A stretch of DNA of 64,000 bases from Streptomyces cynarae (GTDB taxonomy: Bacteria > Actinomycetota > Actinomycetes > Streptomycetales > Streptomycetaceae), in assembly GCF_025642135.1 (NCBI RefSeq), contig NZ_CP106793.1, positions 3,021,001-3,085,000 of the forward strand, given 5' to 3'. The position numbers were made by a program, and so were the translations under genes. Below the pieces are notes generated by a model. The model saw only the letters and a list, made by a program, of their open reading frames with translations. It searched no databases and was not told where the DNA came from. Of the stretch, positions 19,627 through 26,663 are shown one piece after another; position 1 is the stretch's first letter; the number at the start of each line of letters is the position of its first letter.

Positions 19627-19920
19627 ATGGGCACCGAGAGGGTGTGGGCGTACCGAGTGGAGGAGCCACACGGCTCGCACGGCTGGCGCCCCCACGGCGG
19701 CCCCTCCCACCGCTGGCGGGGAAGGGTCACCACCGAGTCCCGGAGCGAGGACGCCAGATACGTCGCCGCCCTCGTCGCCACCGACCTTGTGACCGAGTGG
19801 AAGGTGAACGGCGTCAGCGAGCAGCACGTGCGCGTGATCGTCTGGGCGGGCGAAGAAGGCACCGGCCCCGAGGACGCGGTCTTCACGCTGGAGATCCAGC
19901 CCGGCGTCGACGGAAAGTAA
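19627..19920 (+). CDS. Hypothetical protein, 97 residues
   Basis: Begins MGTERVWAYRVEEPHGSHGW. The N-terminal third is rich in His/Trp/Arg and the rest looks like a small mixed alpha/beta domain (EDARYVAALVATDLVTEW, then VRVIVWAGEEG and DAVFTLEIQPG). Codon third positions are G/C-rich, as in real genes here. The upstream AGGA is poorly spaced. No family recognised. The region that follows (19921-20152) has no gene. Confidence 0.5.
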   Translation: MGTERVWAYRVEEPHGSHGWRPHGGPSHRWRGRVTTESRSEDARYVAALVATDLVTEWKVNGVSEQHVRVIVWAGEEGTGPEDAVFTLEIQPGVDGK

Positions 19921-20152
19921 CCAATCACGGCCGGATCCGCGCACCGCCGAGACACCGGCCCGGTCGCCGAGTCGATGGTCCCATGATCCGCCGGGCAGAC
20001 CGGAGGCTCGACCGTTCCGCCGGCTGGCCCTCCGACCGCTGCTCGCTACGCTGCCACGCGAGTTCGTCAGCGCCTACCGACGCCACGGTCTTACCGATCT
20101 CGTCACGAGACGTTCACACTCTGGAACAAGAGGCCGGGGCTTCGTATCAAGT

Positions 20153-20791
20153 TCACACCACGTCGTCTGACGTCGTGTACGCGCGAAGATGCTCGACCGC
20201 GGCATACAGCGCCTCACGCAATGGCGCTACGTCGCGGGCGATCTGCGCGAGCAGGCTGCCCCCCTGGTAGGCGGCGATCAGCATGTGTGCGAGTCGCGCC
20301 GGATCCGCCGACGCGTCGAGTCGTCCGTCATATTGCATCCGCTCGAGTCCAGCTCGGAAGATGTCCCGCCATTCGGCGAAGACACGAGTGAGGTCGTCGC
20401 GGACATCCAGATCGGTCTTGACGATCTCGCTCGCGAGGGATCCGAGGCTGCAGCCGTTCTCGAACGGGCGACCGGAGACGACGAAGAAGTCCGCCCACTC
20501 CTGGTACGCCTCGATCGTGTCGAAGCCGGCGAACCGTTCGCTTCGGTGGAAGCCGAGCACGCTCTCGGCCTGCCAGTCGATGACGGCGCGCACCAGGCTC
20601 TCCTTGTTCGCGAAGTAGTGGCTCAGCTGCGAGCCGCTGACCCCCGCTGCTCTTCGTACCAGCTCGTTGTTCGTCGCGTGGACCCCCCGCGCGTAGATCA
20701 AGTCCGCGGCGTGCTCGAGGATGCGACCTCGCGTCGCCAGCCCCTTGCCCGTGCGCCCGCGAAGATCACGGGATCCATCGTTCATCTGCAT
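20153..20791 (-). CDS. TetR family transcriptional regulator
   Basis: 212 residues. The helix-turn-helix at about residues 20-65 reads GRILEHAADLIYARGVHATN, NELVRRAAGVSGSQLSHYF, then ANKESLVRAVI. The C-terminal ligand domain is of the common TetR_C type with a cysteine near its middle (PFENGCSLGSL). It is divergent from the AhpD-like gene at 20927; the 135 bp between them hold three similar palindromes, so it most likely represses itself and the 20.9-22.8 kb genes. The inducer is unknown; the oxidant and nitro-compound enzymes next door suggest an electrophile or oxidative signal. Confidence 0.9.
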   Translation of the reverse strand: MQMNDGSRDLRGRTGKGLATRGRILEHAADLIYARGVHATNNELVRRAAGVSGSQLSHYFANKESLVRAVIDWQAESVLGFHRSERFAGFDTIEAYQEWADFFVVSGRPFENGCSLGSLASEIVKTDLDVRDDLTRVFAEWRDIFRAGLERMQYDGRLDASADPARLAHMLIAAYQGGSLLAQIARDVAPLREALYAAVEHLRAYTTSDDVV

Positions 20792-20812
20792 GTCACCAAC
20801 CTATCCCGCAGA

Positions 20813-20830
20813 TTGGGCTCAGCGGCCCAA
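20813..20830. promoter_or_regulatory. Operator 1 for the TetR regulator
   Basis: TTGGGCT-CAGC-GGCCCAA: 7-base arms, 6 of 7 symmetric, with a 4-base spacer. It is the nearest of the three to the regulator start and 30 bp (centre to centre) from operator 2. Confidence 0.7.
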
Positions 20831-20841
20831 CATGGACACGG

Positions 20842-20861
20842 ATTGGGCTTGACAGCCCAAT
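20842..20861. promoter_or_regulatory. Operator 2 for the TetR regulator, perfect palindrome
   Basis: ATTGGGCT-TGAC-AGCCCAAT: perfect 8-base arms with a 4-base spacer. It covers the TTGACA -35 hexamer of the AhpD-like gene, so bound repressor would block RNA polymerase. Confidence 0.8.
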
Positions 20862-20877
20862 CTGAGTCGCGTTTACT
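20849..20877 (+). promoter_or_regulatory. Promoter of the AhpD-like/nitroreductase genes
   Basis: Perfect -35 TTGACA at 20849-20854, 17-base spacer, -10 TTTACT at 20872-20877, about 50 bases before the ATG at 20927. The -35 is inside operator 2, and operator 3 lies near the expected transcription start. Confidence 0.65.
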
Positions 20878-20882
20878 GCGAG

Positions 20883-20898
20883 TGGGCCAAACAGCCCA
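20883..20898. promoter_or_regulatory. Operator 3 for the TetR regulator
   Basis: TGGGCC-AAAC-AGCCCA: the same half-sites and 4-base spacer as operators 1 and 2, about 5 bases downstream of the -10. Confidence 0.7.
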
Positions 20899-20926
20899 GA
20901 CTGATACCGAACCGAGGACCGCCACC

Positions 20927-21460
20927 ATGTCTCGTCTCAGCACGCCCGAGCTCACCGACATCGACGCCAAGACGCAGGGCACGCTCGACGCCATCGCCAA
21001 GCAGTTCGGCTTCGCTCCGGGCATGTTCACCACGCTCGCCGCCAACCCGACCGTCCTCGAGATCGTGATGGGCCTGCAGGGCAGCATCGCGAAGCTTCTC
21101 GACGCGAAGACCCGCCACACGATCGCGCTGGCCACGTCCCACTCCAACGACTGCGACTACTGCTCGGCGCTGCACGGATACATCTCCGCGAACCTCGGAG
21201 GCATGTCGACCGAGGAGATCGAGCTGGCCCGCACCGGCGGCTCCACCGATCCCAAGCGTGCCGCCGTCGCTCGCTTCTCCCAGCAGGTGATCGAGACCCG
21301 CGGTCAGGTGGGCGACGAGGCCATCGCCGCGGTCCGCGAGGCCGGGTACACGGACCCCGAGATCCAGGCGATCGTCACCGTCGTGGTCGTCACGCTGCTC
21401 ACGAACTACCTCAACAACGTCAACGACACCGTCGTCGACATCCCCGGTGCGGGCGCGTAG
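20927..21460 (+). CDS. Carboxymuconolactone decarboxylase/AhpD-like protein
   Basis: 177 residues from the ATG at 20927 (GAGGA 9 bases upstream). The AhpD/CMD signature is SNDCDYCSALHGYISANLGG, with the redox CxxC and the downstream His. Such proteins act as peroxidase partners or in removal of reactive organic compounds. The fold is all-helical and cytoplasmic. It is controlled by the operator cluster just upstream and is followed by a nitroreductase and an MmcQ-like gene on the same strand. The frame is open upstream through the regulator gene, but only this part is coding. Confidence 0.88.
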   Translation: MSRLSTPELTDIDAKTQGTLDAIAKQFGFAPGMFTTLAANPTVLEIVMGLQGSIAKLLDAKTRHTIALATSHSNDCDYCSALHGYISANLGGMSTEEIELARTGGSTDPKRAAVARFSQQVIETRGQVGDEAIAAVREAGYTDPEIQAIVTVVVVTLLTNYLNNVNDTVVDIPGAGA

Positions 21461-21608
21461 CCAGCGACGTCGAAACCGCGTCGACCGGCACGGAGGTCGC
21501 CCCAATGAAAGCGACGTTCACCACGTACTGACGTGACTCCAACGCCCAGAAACCGCCTGCTGACCCGATCTCTCCGACATCTCTCCGACAACGAAACGAA
21601 AACCAAGC

Positions 21609-22259
21609 ATGGATCTCAACAATCTGATCACCAAGCACCTCACCCGCTACTTCGACCCGAACAAGAAGATCCCGGAGGAGACCTTCCAGCTCCTGCTGCG
21701 CTACCTACGCACCTCGCCGACGACGGTCAACATCCAGCCGAACCACTTCCATGTGCTGGAGTCGCAGGCCGGCAAGGACAAGCTTGCGGACGCTCTCGTC
21801 GGCCGCTTCGCGGACAACCAGGAGAAGGTGCGGAACGCGTCGCACGCGATCGTGTTCACGACCCGCAAGACGATTCCCGACGAGCACTTGCAGGAGATCT
21901 TCGCGAAGGAGCGCGCGGACGGTCGCTTCGCGGACCCGGAGATCCAGAAGGGATGGGAGGCTGGAGCGACCAATTTCGTGGAGATCCAGTCGCAGAACTA
22001 TGGCGGCGACGTACTCCACTGGCTGGAGAAGAACACCTACCTCGTGGTCGGCGCGACCATGATGGCCGCCGCTTCTCTCGGAGTAGACGCCACCCCGATG
22101 GAAGGGTTCGACCGCGCGGCGATCGACGAAGCGTTCGGCCTCACCGACACCGACTTCACCACAACGCTGATCATGGCGCTCGGGTACCCGGACGAGACGC
22201 GCGTCTCTCGCCAGCCGGTCTCTCGCTTCGACGCCGAGAAGATCTTCACCCACATGTGA
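21609..22259 (+). CDS. Oxygen-insensitive NAD(P)H nitroreductase-like flavoprotein (NfsB/NfnB type)
   Basis: 216 residues. Nitroreductase fold: N-terminal YFDPNKKIPEETFQLLLRYLR, SPTTVNIQPNHFHVLE (FMN-binding region), NTYLVVGATMMAAASLGVDATPMEGFD, and MALGYPDETRVSRQPVSRF at the end. FMN enzymes of this group reduce nitroaromatics and quinones with NAD(P)H. Asn/Lys/Ile use and A/T third positions are higher than in the flanking core genes, which suggests transfer. The 148-bp gap after the AhpD-like gene holds no obvious promoter, so the gene is probably in the same TetR-controlled unit. No clear ribosome binding site. Confidence 0.87.
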   Translation: MDLNNLITKHLTRYFDPNKKIPEETFQLLLRYLRTSPTTVNIQPNHFHVLESQAGKDKLADALVGRFADNQEKVRNASHAIVFTTRKTIPDEHLQEIFAKERADGRFADPEIQKGWEAGATNFVEIQSQNYGGDVLHWLEKNTYLVVGATMMAAASLGVDATPMEGFDRAAIDEAFGLTDTDFTTTLIMALGYPDETRVSRQPVSRFDAEKIFTHM

Positions 22260-22382
22260 CGAACTGAGCGGGTGCGCGATCGGCGCGCCTGCTCGGTTCT
22301 GGGGGACTCGACTGTCCGGCGCCCGCACCTCTGCCCGACGGACGCCGGACAGTTGACCTCCACCGACCTCGAGGAGGCCAAG

Positions 22383-22778
22383 ATGCACGCAGACAGGACA
22401 GTTCAGAACCGCGCGGCCGCGCGCGCGGCAGAGCTCCCGGCTTCAGAGCACACGCACCAGTTCACCGGCGACTGGGAGGCGTGGAAGGTCGGCGGCAAGG
22501 TGTTCATGCTGCAGACATCGATGCCTGGGGAGCCGGTCGTGATCCTCAAGGCCGATCCCTCAGATGCGGAGACGCTCCGCGCGTCGCACACGAGCATCTC
22601 TCGCGGCTACCACATGAATAAGAAGCACTGGATCACCGTCAGACCTGGTGCGGATATCGGGCAGGCGTTGGTGGACGACCTCGTGACCGAGTCGTACCTG
22701 CTCGTCGTCGCGGGCCTTCCCAGACAGAACCGCCCGGTCGACCCCGACACTTTCAGCTTTCTGCCGTCCGCCGACTGA
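22383..22778 (+). CDS. MmcQ/YjbR family protein
   Basis: 131 residues from the ATG at 22383, preceded by GGAGG. MmcQ/YjbR pattern: AWKVGGKVFMLQTS, VVILKADPSDAETLR, then ISRGYHMNKKHWITV and DDLVTESYLLVVAGLPRQNR. The family has a DNA-binding-like CyaY fold of uncertain function. It is the last gene of the putative TetR-controlled cluster and abuts the IS630 remnant, which begins some 20 bp past its stop, so the original operon may have been longer. Confidence 0.82.
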   Translation: MHADRTVQNRAAARAAELPASEHTHQFTGDWEAWKVGGKVFMLQTSMPGEPVVILKADPSDAETLRASHTSISRGYHMNKKHWITVRPGADIGQALVDDLVTESYLLVVAGLPRQNRPVDPDTFSFLPSAD

Positions 22779-22796
22779 CCGACGCGGCAGACGAAA

Positions 22797-23239
22797 ACAA
22801 AACCGGCTCCGTCGTAGGTCCAGCGGAACGGCCGGGCCTCATCGTCGTGGGCGAGAGTGAACTCGCGGATCTGGTCGATGAGGTCCTGGCGCGAGGTGAA
22901 CTCACCGCGCCGCAGCAGTCGGCGGGCCAGGATCGAGAAGAAGATCTCGACTTGGTTGAGCCACGAAGCGTGTTCGGGTGTGTGGTGGACGGCGAACCTC
23001 GGGTGTGCTTCCAGCCAGGCCCGGGTCGCCTTCGAGACACGGGACGACCCGTTGTCAAGGACCAGGTGGATCGTGAGCTTCGGGTCGATGGACTGGTCGA
23101 GCATCCGCAGGAAGCGGATGAAGGTGGCCGAGTCGTTGCGGACGATGTCTTCGACCACGACCTGACCGGTGTGCACGTCCAGGGCCGCGATGATGGGGGC
23201 GGTGCCGTGGCGTCGGTACTCGAACTCGCGCTGCTCGAG
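22797..23239 (-). mobile_element. IS630-type transposase remnant
   Basis: The minus strand reads the C-terminal half of an IS630 DDE transposase: LEQREFEYRRHGTAPIIAAL at its truncated start, then IHLVLDNGSSRVSKATRAWL, HTPEHASWLNQVEIFFSILA and RPFRWTYDG. The catalytic D of LVLDN and E of NQVEIFF are present, but the N-terminal helix-turn-helix and first Asp are gone (a stop lies at 23240-23242), and the C-terminal end runs into the MmcQ gene. No inverted repeats were found. It is non-functional. Confidence 0.85.
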
Positions 23240-23285
23240 TCAGCAGCCCCGTCGCCGCTGACGGCGGGCACCTACCCCCGCAAGA

Positions 23286-23951
23286 TCAATGCGGCGCTGC
23301 ACCAGGGCCTGCCCGGCCGGCCGCGAGGTGGGCATCCACGGCGACGACACCGTCGACGCCCTGGCACAGGCCCACGACCACCGGCACAAGACGCGATTCC
23401 GGGACGTGACCCCGCAGGGTGACGGCACCGTCCCGGACCTCGACCGCTACGGTGCCCTCTTCCAGGCTGAGGATGCGCCCCAGGACGTCCCGCTCGACCT
23501 CGCCGCGGATTTCAACGTCGGAGCGGATGAAGGCGGTCAGTAGGTCGCTACGGCTGACGATGCCGGTCAGAAGCCCGTGGTCGCCGACGACCGGCAGTTG
23601 CTTGACGTGCCGCCTGTGGAGTTCCCGCGCGGCCCGGGGGATCGTCCAGTCGGCACGGGCGGTGAAGACAGGGCTGCTCATGAGCGCGCCCGCGGTCCGG
23701 GCCCGAGCCTTGCCCCACGCGCGCTCGTCGTTCCCGTCCTGCCCCTGCGGATCGGGCATGCCGGTCTCGTGCCGCAGCACGTCGGACGCGGACACGACGC
23801 CGATGGGGACGCCCTCGTCATCGATGACCGGGGCCGCGGCGATGTCGTTCGCGTCGAGCAGGGAGGCGATCTGGTGGAGCGGTGTGTCGGTGCGGAGGGT
23901 GATGACTTCTTCGGTCATCACGTCGCCGACCGTGCGGCGGTGCAGCATGGC
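23286..23951 (-). CDS. CBS-domain pair protein with C-terminal BON domain
   Basis: 221 residues from the ATG at 23951 (MLHRRTVGDVMTEEVITLRT); the frame is open upstream to 24173, where the sequence is Arg/Gly-rich and less convincing. CBS 1 spans about 10-65 (PVIDDEGVPIGVVSASDVLR), CBS 2 about 90-145 (QLPVVGDHGLLTGIVSRSDLL), and BON about 155-215 (VEVRDGAVTLRGHVPESRLV). CBS-BON proteins are common stress-associated adenylate-sensing proteins in actinobacteria. The C-terminus is immediately followed by the truncated transposase, but the BON domain looks complete. Confidence 0.85.
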   Translation of the reverse strand, partial: AMLHRRTVGDVMTEEVITLRTDTPLHQIASLLDANDIAAAPVIDDEGVPIGVVSASDVLRHETGMPDPQGQDGNDERAWGKARARTAGALMSSPVFTARADWTIPRAARELHRRHVKQLPVVGDHGLLTGIVSRSDLLTAFIRSDVEIRGEVERDVLGRILSLEEGTVAVEVRDGAVTLRGHVPESRLVPVVVGLCQGVDGVVAVDAHLAAGRAGPGAAPH

Positions 23952-24338
23952 ATCCAGTCTCCTCCGCTTCGCGACGGCGCGGCGCCCCGGCCTTCGCGGC
24001 CGCTCGTCCAGGCCCGTCTCCCTACCCATGACAACACCGCGCCGCTCCGGTGACCAGTGACGTTCGACCTGGCGGGGAGGGCCAGCCATCCCCCCGCGCA
24101 CGCCACTGAGGGGCCGTAGTCGAGAACGGCGCCCCCACCATCCCTGTGCCGGCCGATCCCCCGTCAGAGGCATCGCCTCGACCGCGAGGCCGCGCTGTGC
24201 GGTGCTCGACTCATGGCCACTGGCCCTATCCGCATGTGGGCGCGCGTCGGCGCAGCGCGGGCGGAGCGGGCCGAAGGCAGGAGCGTAGCCGGGTGTCTTG
24301 AAACCAGCGAAGAACGTCGTAACTCAGCCGTGGCGAGC

Positions 24339-24542
24339 TCAGACCCATTCCACCTCTGAGCAGACATTCGAGAAACCCGCAGGCTCCGGCAAGGGCGTGC
24401 GAAGACTGCGCTTCGGGGCCGAGCGTCGACGACCAGAAGAGCCGGCAGCAGTCAGCGCAGCCGCTACCTCCTCCTCGCTCGCCCCCGCCAGCGCCTGCAC
24501 CGCCCGATCGAGTGCCTCGCTCACCTCAGTGCGCGTGACCAC
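24339..24542 (-). CDS. Small ORF overlapping the radical SAM stop codon
   Basis: 67 residues beginning at a GTG at 24542, overlapping the radical SAM gene by 17 bp, so it could be translationally coupled. The first half looks helical (TEVSEALDRAVQALAGASEE); the second half is Arg/Ser-rich and less convincing. The same start region exists in the degenerate copy near 19.1-19.2 kb. It may be the stump of a gene cut by the accessory block. No family recognised. Confidence 0.4.
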   Translation of the reverse strand: MVTRTEVSEALDRAVQALAGASEEEVAAALTAAGSSGRRRSAPKRSLRTPLPEPAGFSNVCSEVEWV

Positions 24543-26496
24543 TCGAAGCCGGCGTCGGACCTGCGTTCTTGACCGTCAGAGGCAGCAGCTTCTTGCCGGT
24601 CGGACCGACCTGGATGTGCGTGTCCATCTGCGGACACACCCCGCAGTCGAAGCAAGGCGTCCACCGGCAGTCCTCGACCTCCGTCTCGTCGAGGGCGTCC
24701 TGCCAGTCCTCCCAGAGCCAGTCCTTGTCGAGGCCCGAGTCGAGGTGGTCCCAGGGGAGGACCTCCTCATAGGTGCGCTCACGGGTGGTGTACCAGTCGA
24801 CGTCCACGCCGTAGGGGGCCAGCGCCTTCTCCGCGCACGCCATCCAGCGGTCGTAGGAGAAGTGCTCGCGCCAACCGTCGAAGCGGCCGCCGTCGTCGTA
24901 CACCGCGCGGATCACCGCGCCGATCCGGCGGTCGCCGCGCGACAGCAGGCCCTCGACGATGCCCGGCTTGCCGTCGTGGTAGCGGAAGCCGATCGAGCGG
25001 CCGTACTTCTTGTCGCCGCGGATCTTGTCCCTCAGCTTCTCCAGGCGCGTGTCCGTCTCCTCGGCGGAGAGCTGGGGCGCCCACTGGAAGGGAGTGTGGG
25101 GCTTGGGGACGAAGCCGCCGATCGAGACCGTGCAGCGGATGTCGTTGGAGCCCGAGACCTCGCGGCCCTTCTGGATCACGCGCGTCGCCATGTCGGCGAT
25201 CTGGAGGACGTCCTCGTCGGTCTCCGTCGGCAGGCCGCACATGAAGTAGAGCTTCACCTGGCGCCAGCCGTTGCCGTAGGCGGTGGCGACCGTGCGGATG
25301 AGGTCTTCCTCCGAGACCATCTTGTTGATGACCTTGCGGATGCGTTCCGAGCCGCCCTCCGGGGCGAAGGTCAGGCCCGAGCGGCGGCCGTTGCGGGTGA
25401 GCTCGTTCGCGAGGTCGATGTTGAAGGCGTCCACGCGGGTGGAGGGGAGCGAGAGGCCGATCTTGTCGTCCTCGTAGCGGTCCGCCAGGCCCTTGGCGAT
25501 GTCGCCGATCTCCGAGTGGTCCGCCGAGGACAGGGAGAGGAGGCCCACCTCTTCGAAGCCCGTGGCCTTCAGGCCCTTGTCGACCATCTCGCCGATGCCC
25601 GTGATGGACCGCTCGCGGACCGGGCGCGTGATCATGCCCGCCTGGCAGAAGCGGCAGCCTCGGGTGCAGCCCCGGAAGATCTCGACCGACATGCGCTCGT
25701 GGACCGTCTCCGCGAGCGGGACGAGCGGCTGCTTGGGGTAGGGCCACTCGTCGAGGTCCATGACCGTGTGCTTCGACACGCGCCACGGGACGCCGGAGCG
25801 GTTGGGGACCACGCGGGCGATACGGCCGTCGGGGAGGTACTCGACGTCGTAGAACGCCGGGACGTACACCCCGCCGGTCTTCGCCAGGCGGAAGAGGAGT
25901 TCCTCGCGGCCGCCGGGACGGCCCTCCGCCTTCCAGGCGCGGACGATCTTGCTGACCTCGAGGACCGCCTGCTCGCCGTCGCCGATCACCGCGCAGTCGA
26001 TGAAGTCCGCGATGGGCTCGGGGTTGAAGGCCGCGTGGCCGCCCGCCATGACGATCGGGTCGTCGACGGTCCGGTCCTTGGACTCCAGCGGGATGCCGGC
26101 GAGATCCAGGGCCGTCAGCATGTTCGTGTAGCCCAGCTCCGTGGAGAAGCTGATGCCGAACACGTCGAAGGCCTTCACCGGGCGGTGGCTGTCGACGGTG
26201 AACTGAGGAACGCCGTGCTCCCGCATCAGCGCCTCCAGGTCCGGCCACACGCTGTAGGTGCGCTCGGCGAGGACGCCCTGCTGCTCGTTCAGGACCTCGT
26301 AGAGGATCATGACGCCCTGGTTGGGCAGCCCGACCTCGTAGGCGTCGGGGTACATGAGTGCCCAGCGGACGTCGCACTCGTCCCACGGCTTGACGGTGGA
26401 GTTCAGCTCGCCGCCCACGTACTGGATCGGCTTCTGCACGTGTGGCAGCAGAGCTTCGAGCTGCGGGAACACCGATACAGCGGCTTCGGCAGACAT
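24526..26496 (-). CDS. Radical SAM protein, TIGR03960 type
   Basis: 656 residues. An N-terminal B12-binding-like segment is followed by a radical SAM core with the 4Fe-4S motif CTRGCRFC (in EIFRGCTRGCRFCQAGM), then TFAPEGGSERIRKVINKM and YFMCGLPTETDEDV. The C-terminus carries CxxC-type cysteines (CFDCGVCPQMD). It normally sits beside the DUF2344 gene or is fused to it; here that gene is at 13656-14432. The catalysed reaction is not known to me. Its 3' end has a diverged second copy at 19.1-19.3 kb. A TAGGCT -10 candidate lies about 45 bases upstream of the ATG. Confidence 0.93.
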   Translation of the reverse strand: MSAEAAVSVFPQLEALLPHVQKPIQYVGGELNSTVKPWDECDVRWALMYPDAYEVGLPNQGVMILYEVLNEQQGVLAERTYSVWPDLEALMREHGVPQFTVDSHRPVKAFDVFGISFSTELGYTNMLTALDLAGIPLESKDRTVDDPIVMAGGHAAFNPEPIADFIDCAVIGDGEQAVLEVSKIVRAWKAEGRPGGREELLFRLAKTGGVYVPAFYDVEYLPDGRIARVVPNRSGVPWRVSKHTVMDLDEWPYPKQPLVPLAETVHERMSVEIFRGCTRGCRFCQAGMITRPVRERSITGIGEMVDKGLKATGFEEVGLLSLSSADHSEIGDIAKGLADRYEDDKIGLSLPSTRVDAFNIDLANELTRNGRRSGLTFAPEGGSERIRKVINKMVSEEDLIRTVATAYGNGWRQVKLYFMCGLPTETDEDVLQIADMATRVIQKGREVSGSNDIRCTVSIGGFVPKPHTPFQWAPQLSAEETDTRLEKLRDKIRGDKKYGRSIGFRYHDGKPGIVEGLLSRGDRRIGAVIRAVYDDGGRFDGWREHFSYDRWMACAEKALAPYGVDVDWYTTRERTYEEVLPWDHLDSGLDKDWLWEDWQDALDETEVEDCRWTPCFDCGVCPQMDTHIQVGPTGKKLLPLTVKNAGPTPASSGHAH

Positions 26497-26663
26497 CTCG
26501 CGACTTTCGTGAGCTGGACGGAACTGTCAGGGGTGACCATCTAGCCTAACGCGGCCGGGACACCTCCTCGGACGCCCGCGGGCCGGGCCGCAGGGACAGG
26601 GGGCTCAGGCGCCGGTCCGCCCGTCCCGCCTCAGCATCGAACCGCGGGCAGGCCTCCATCCGC

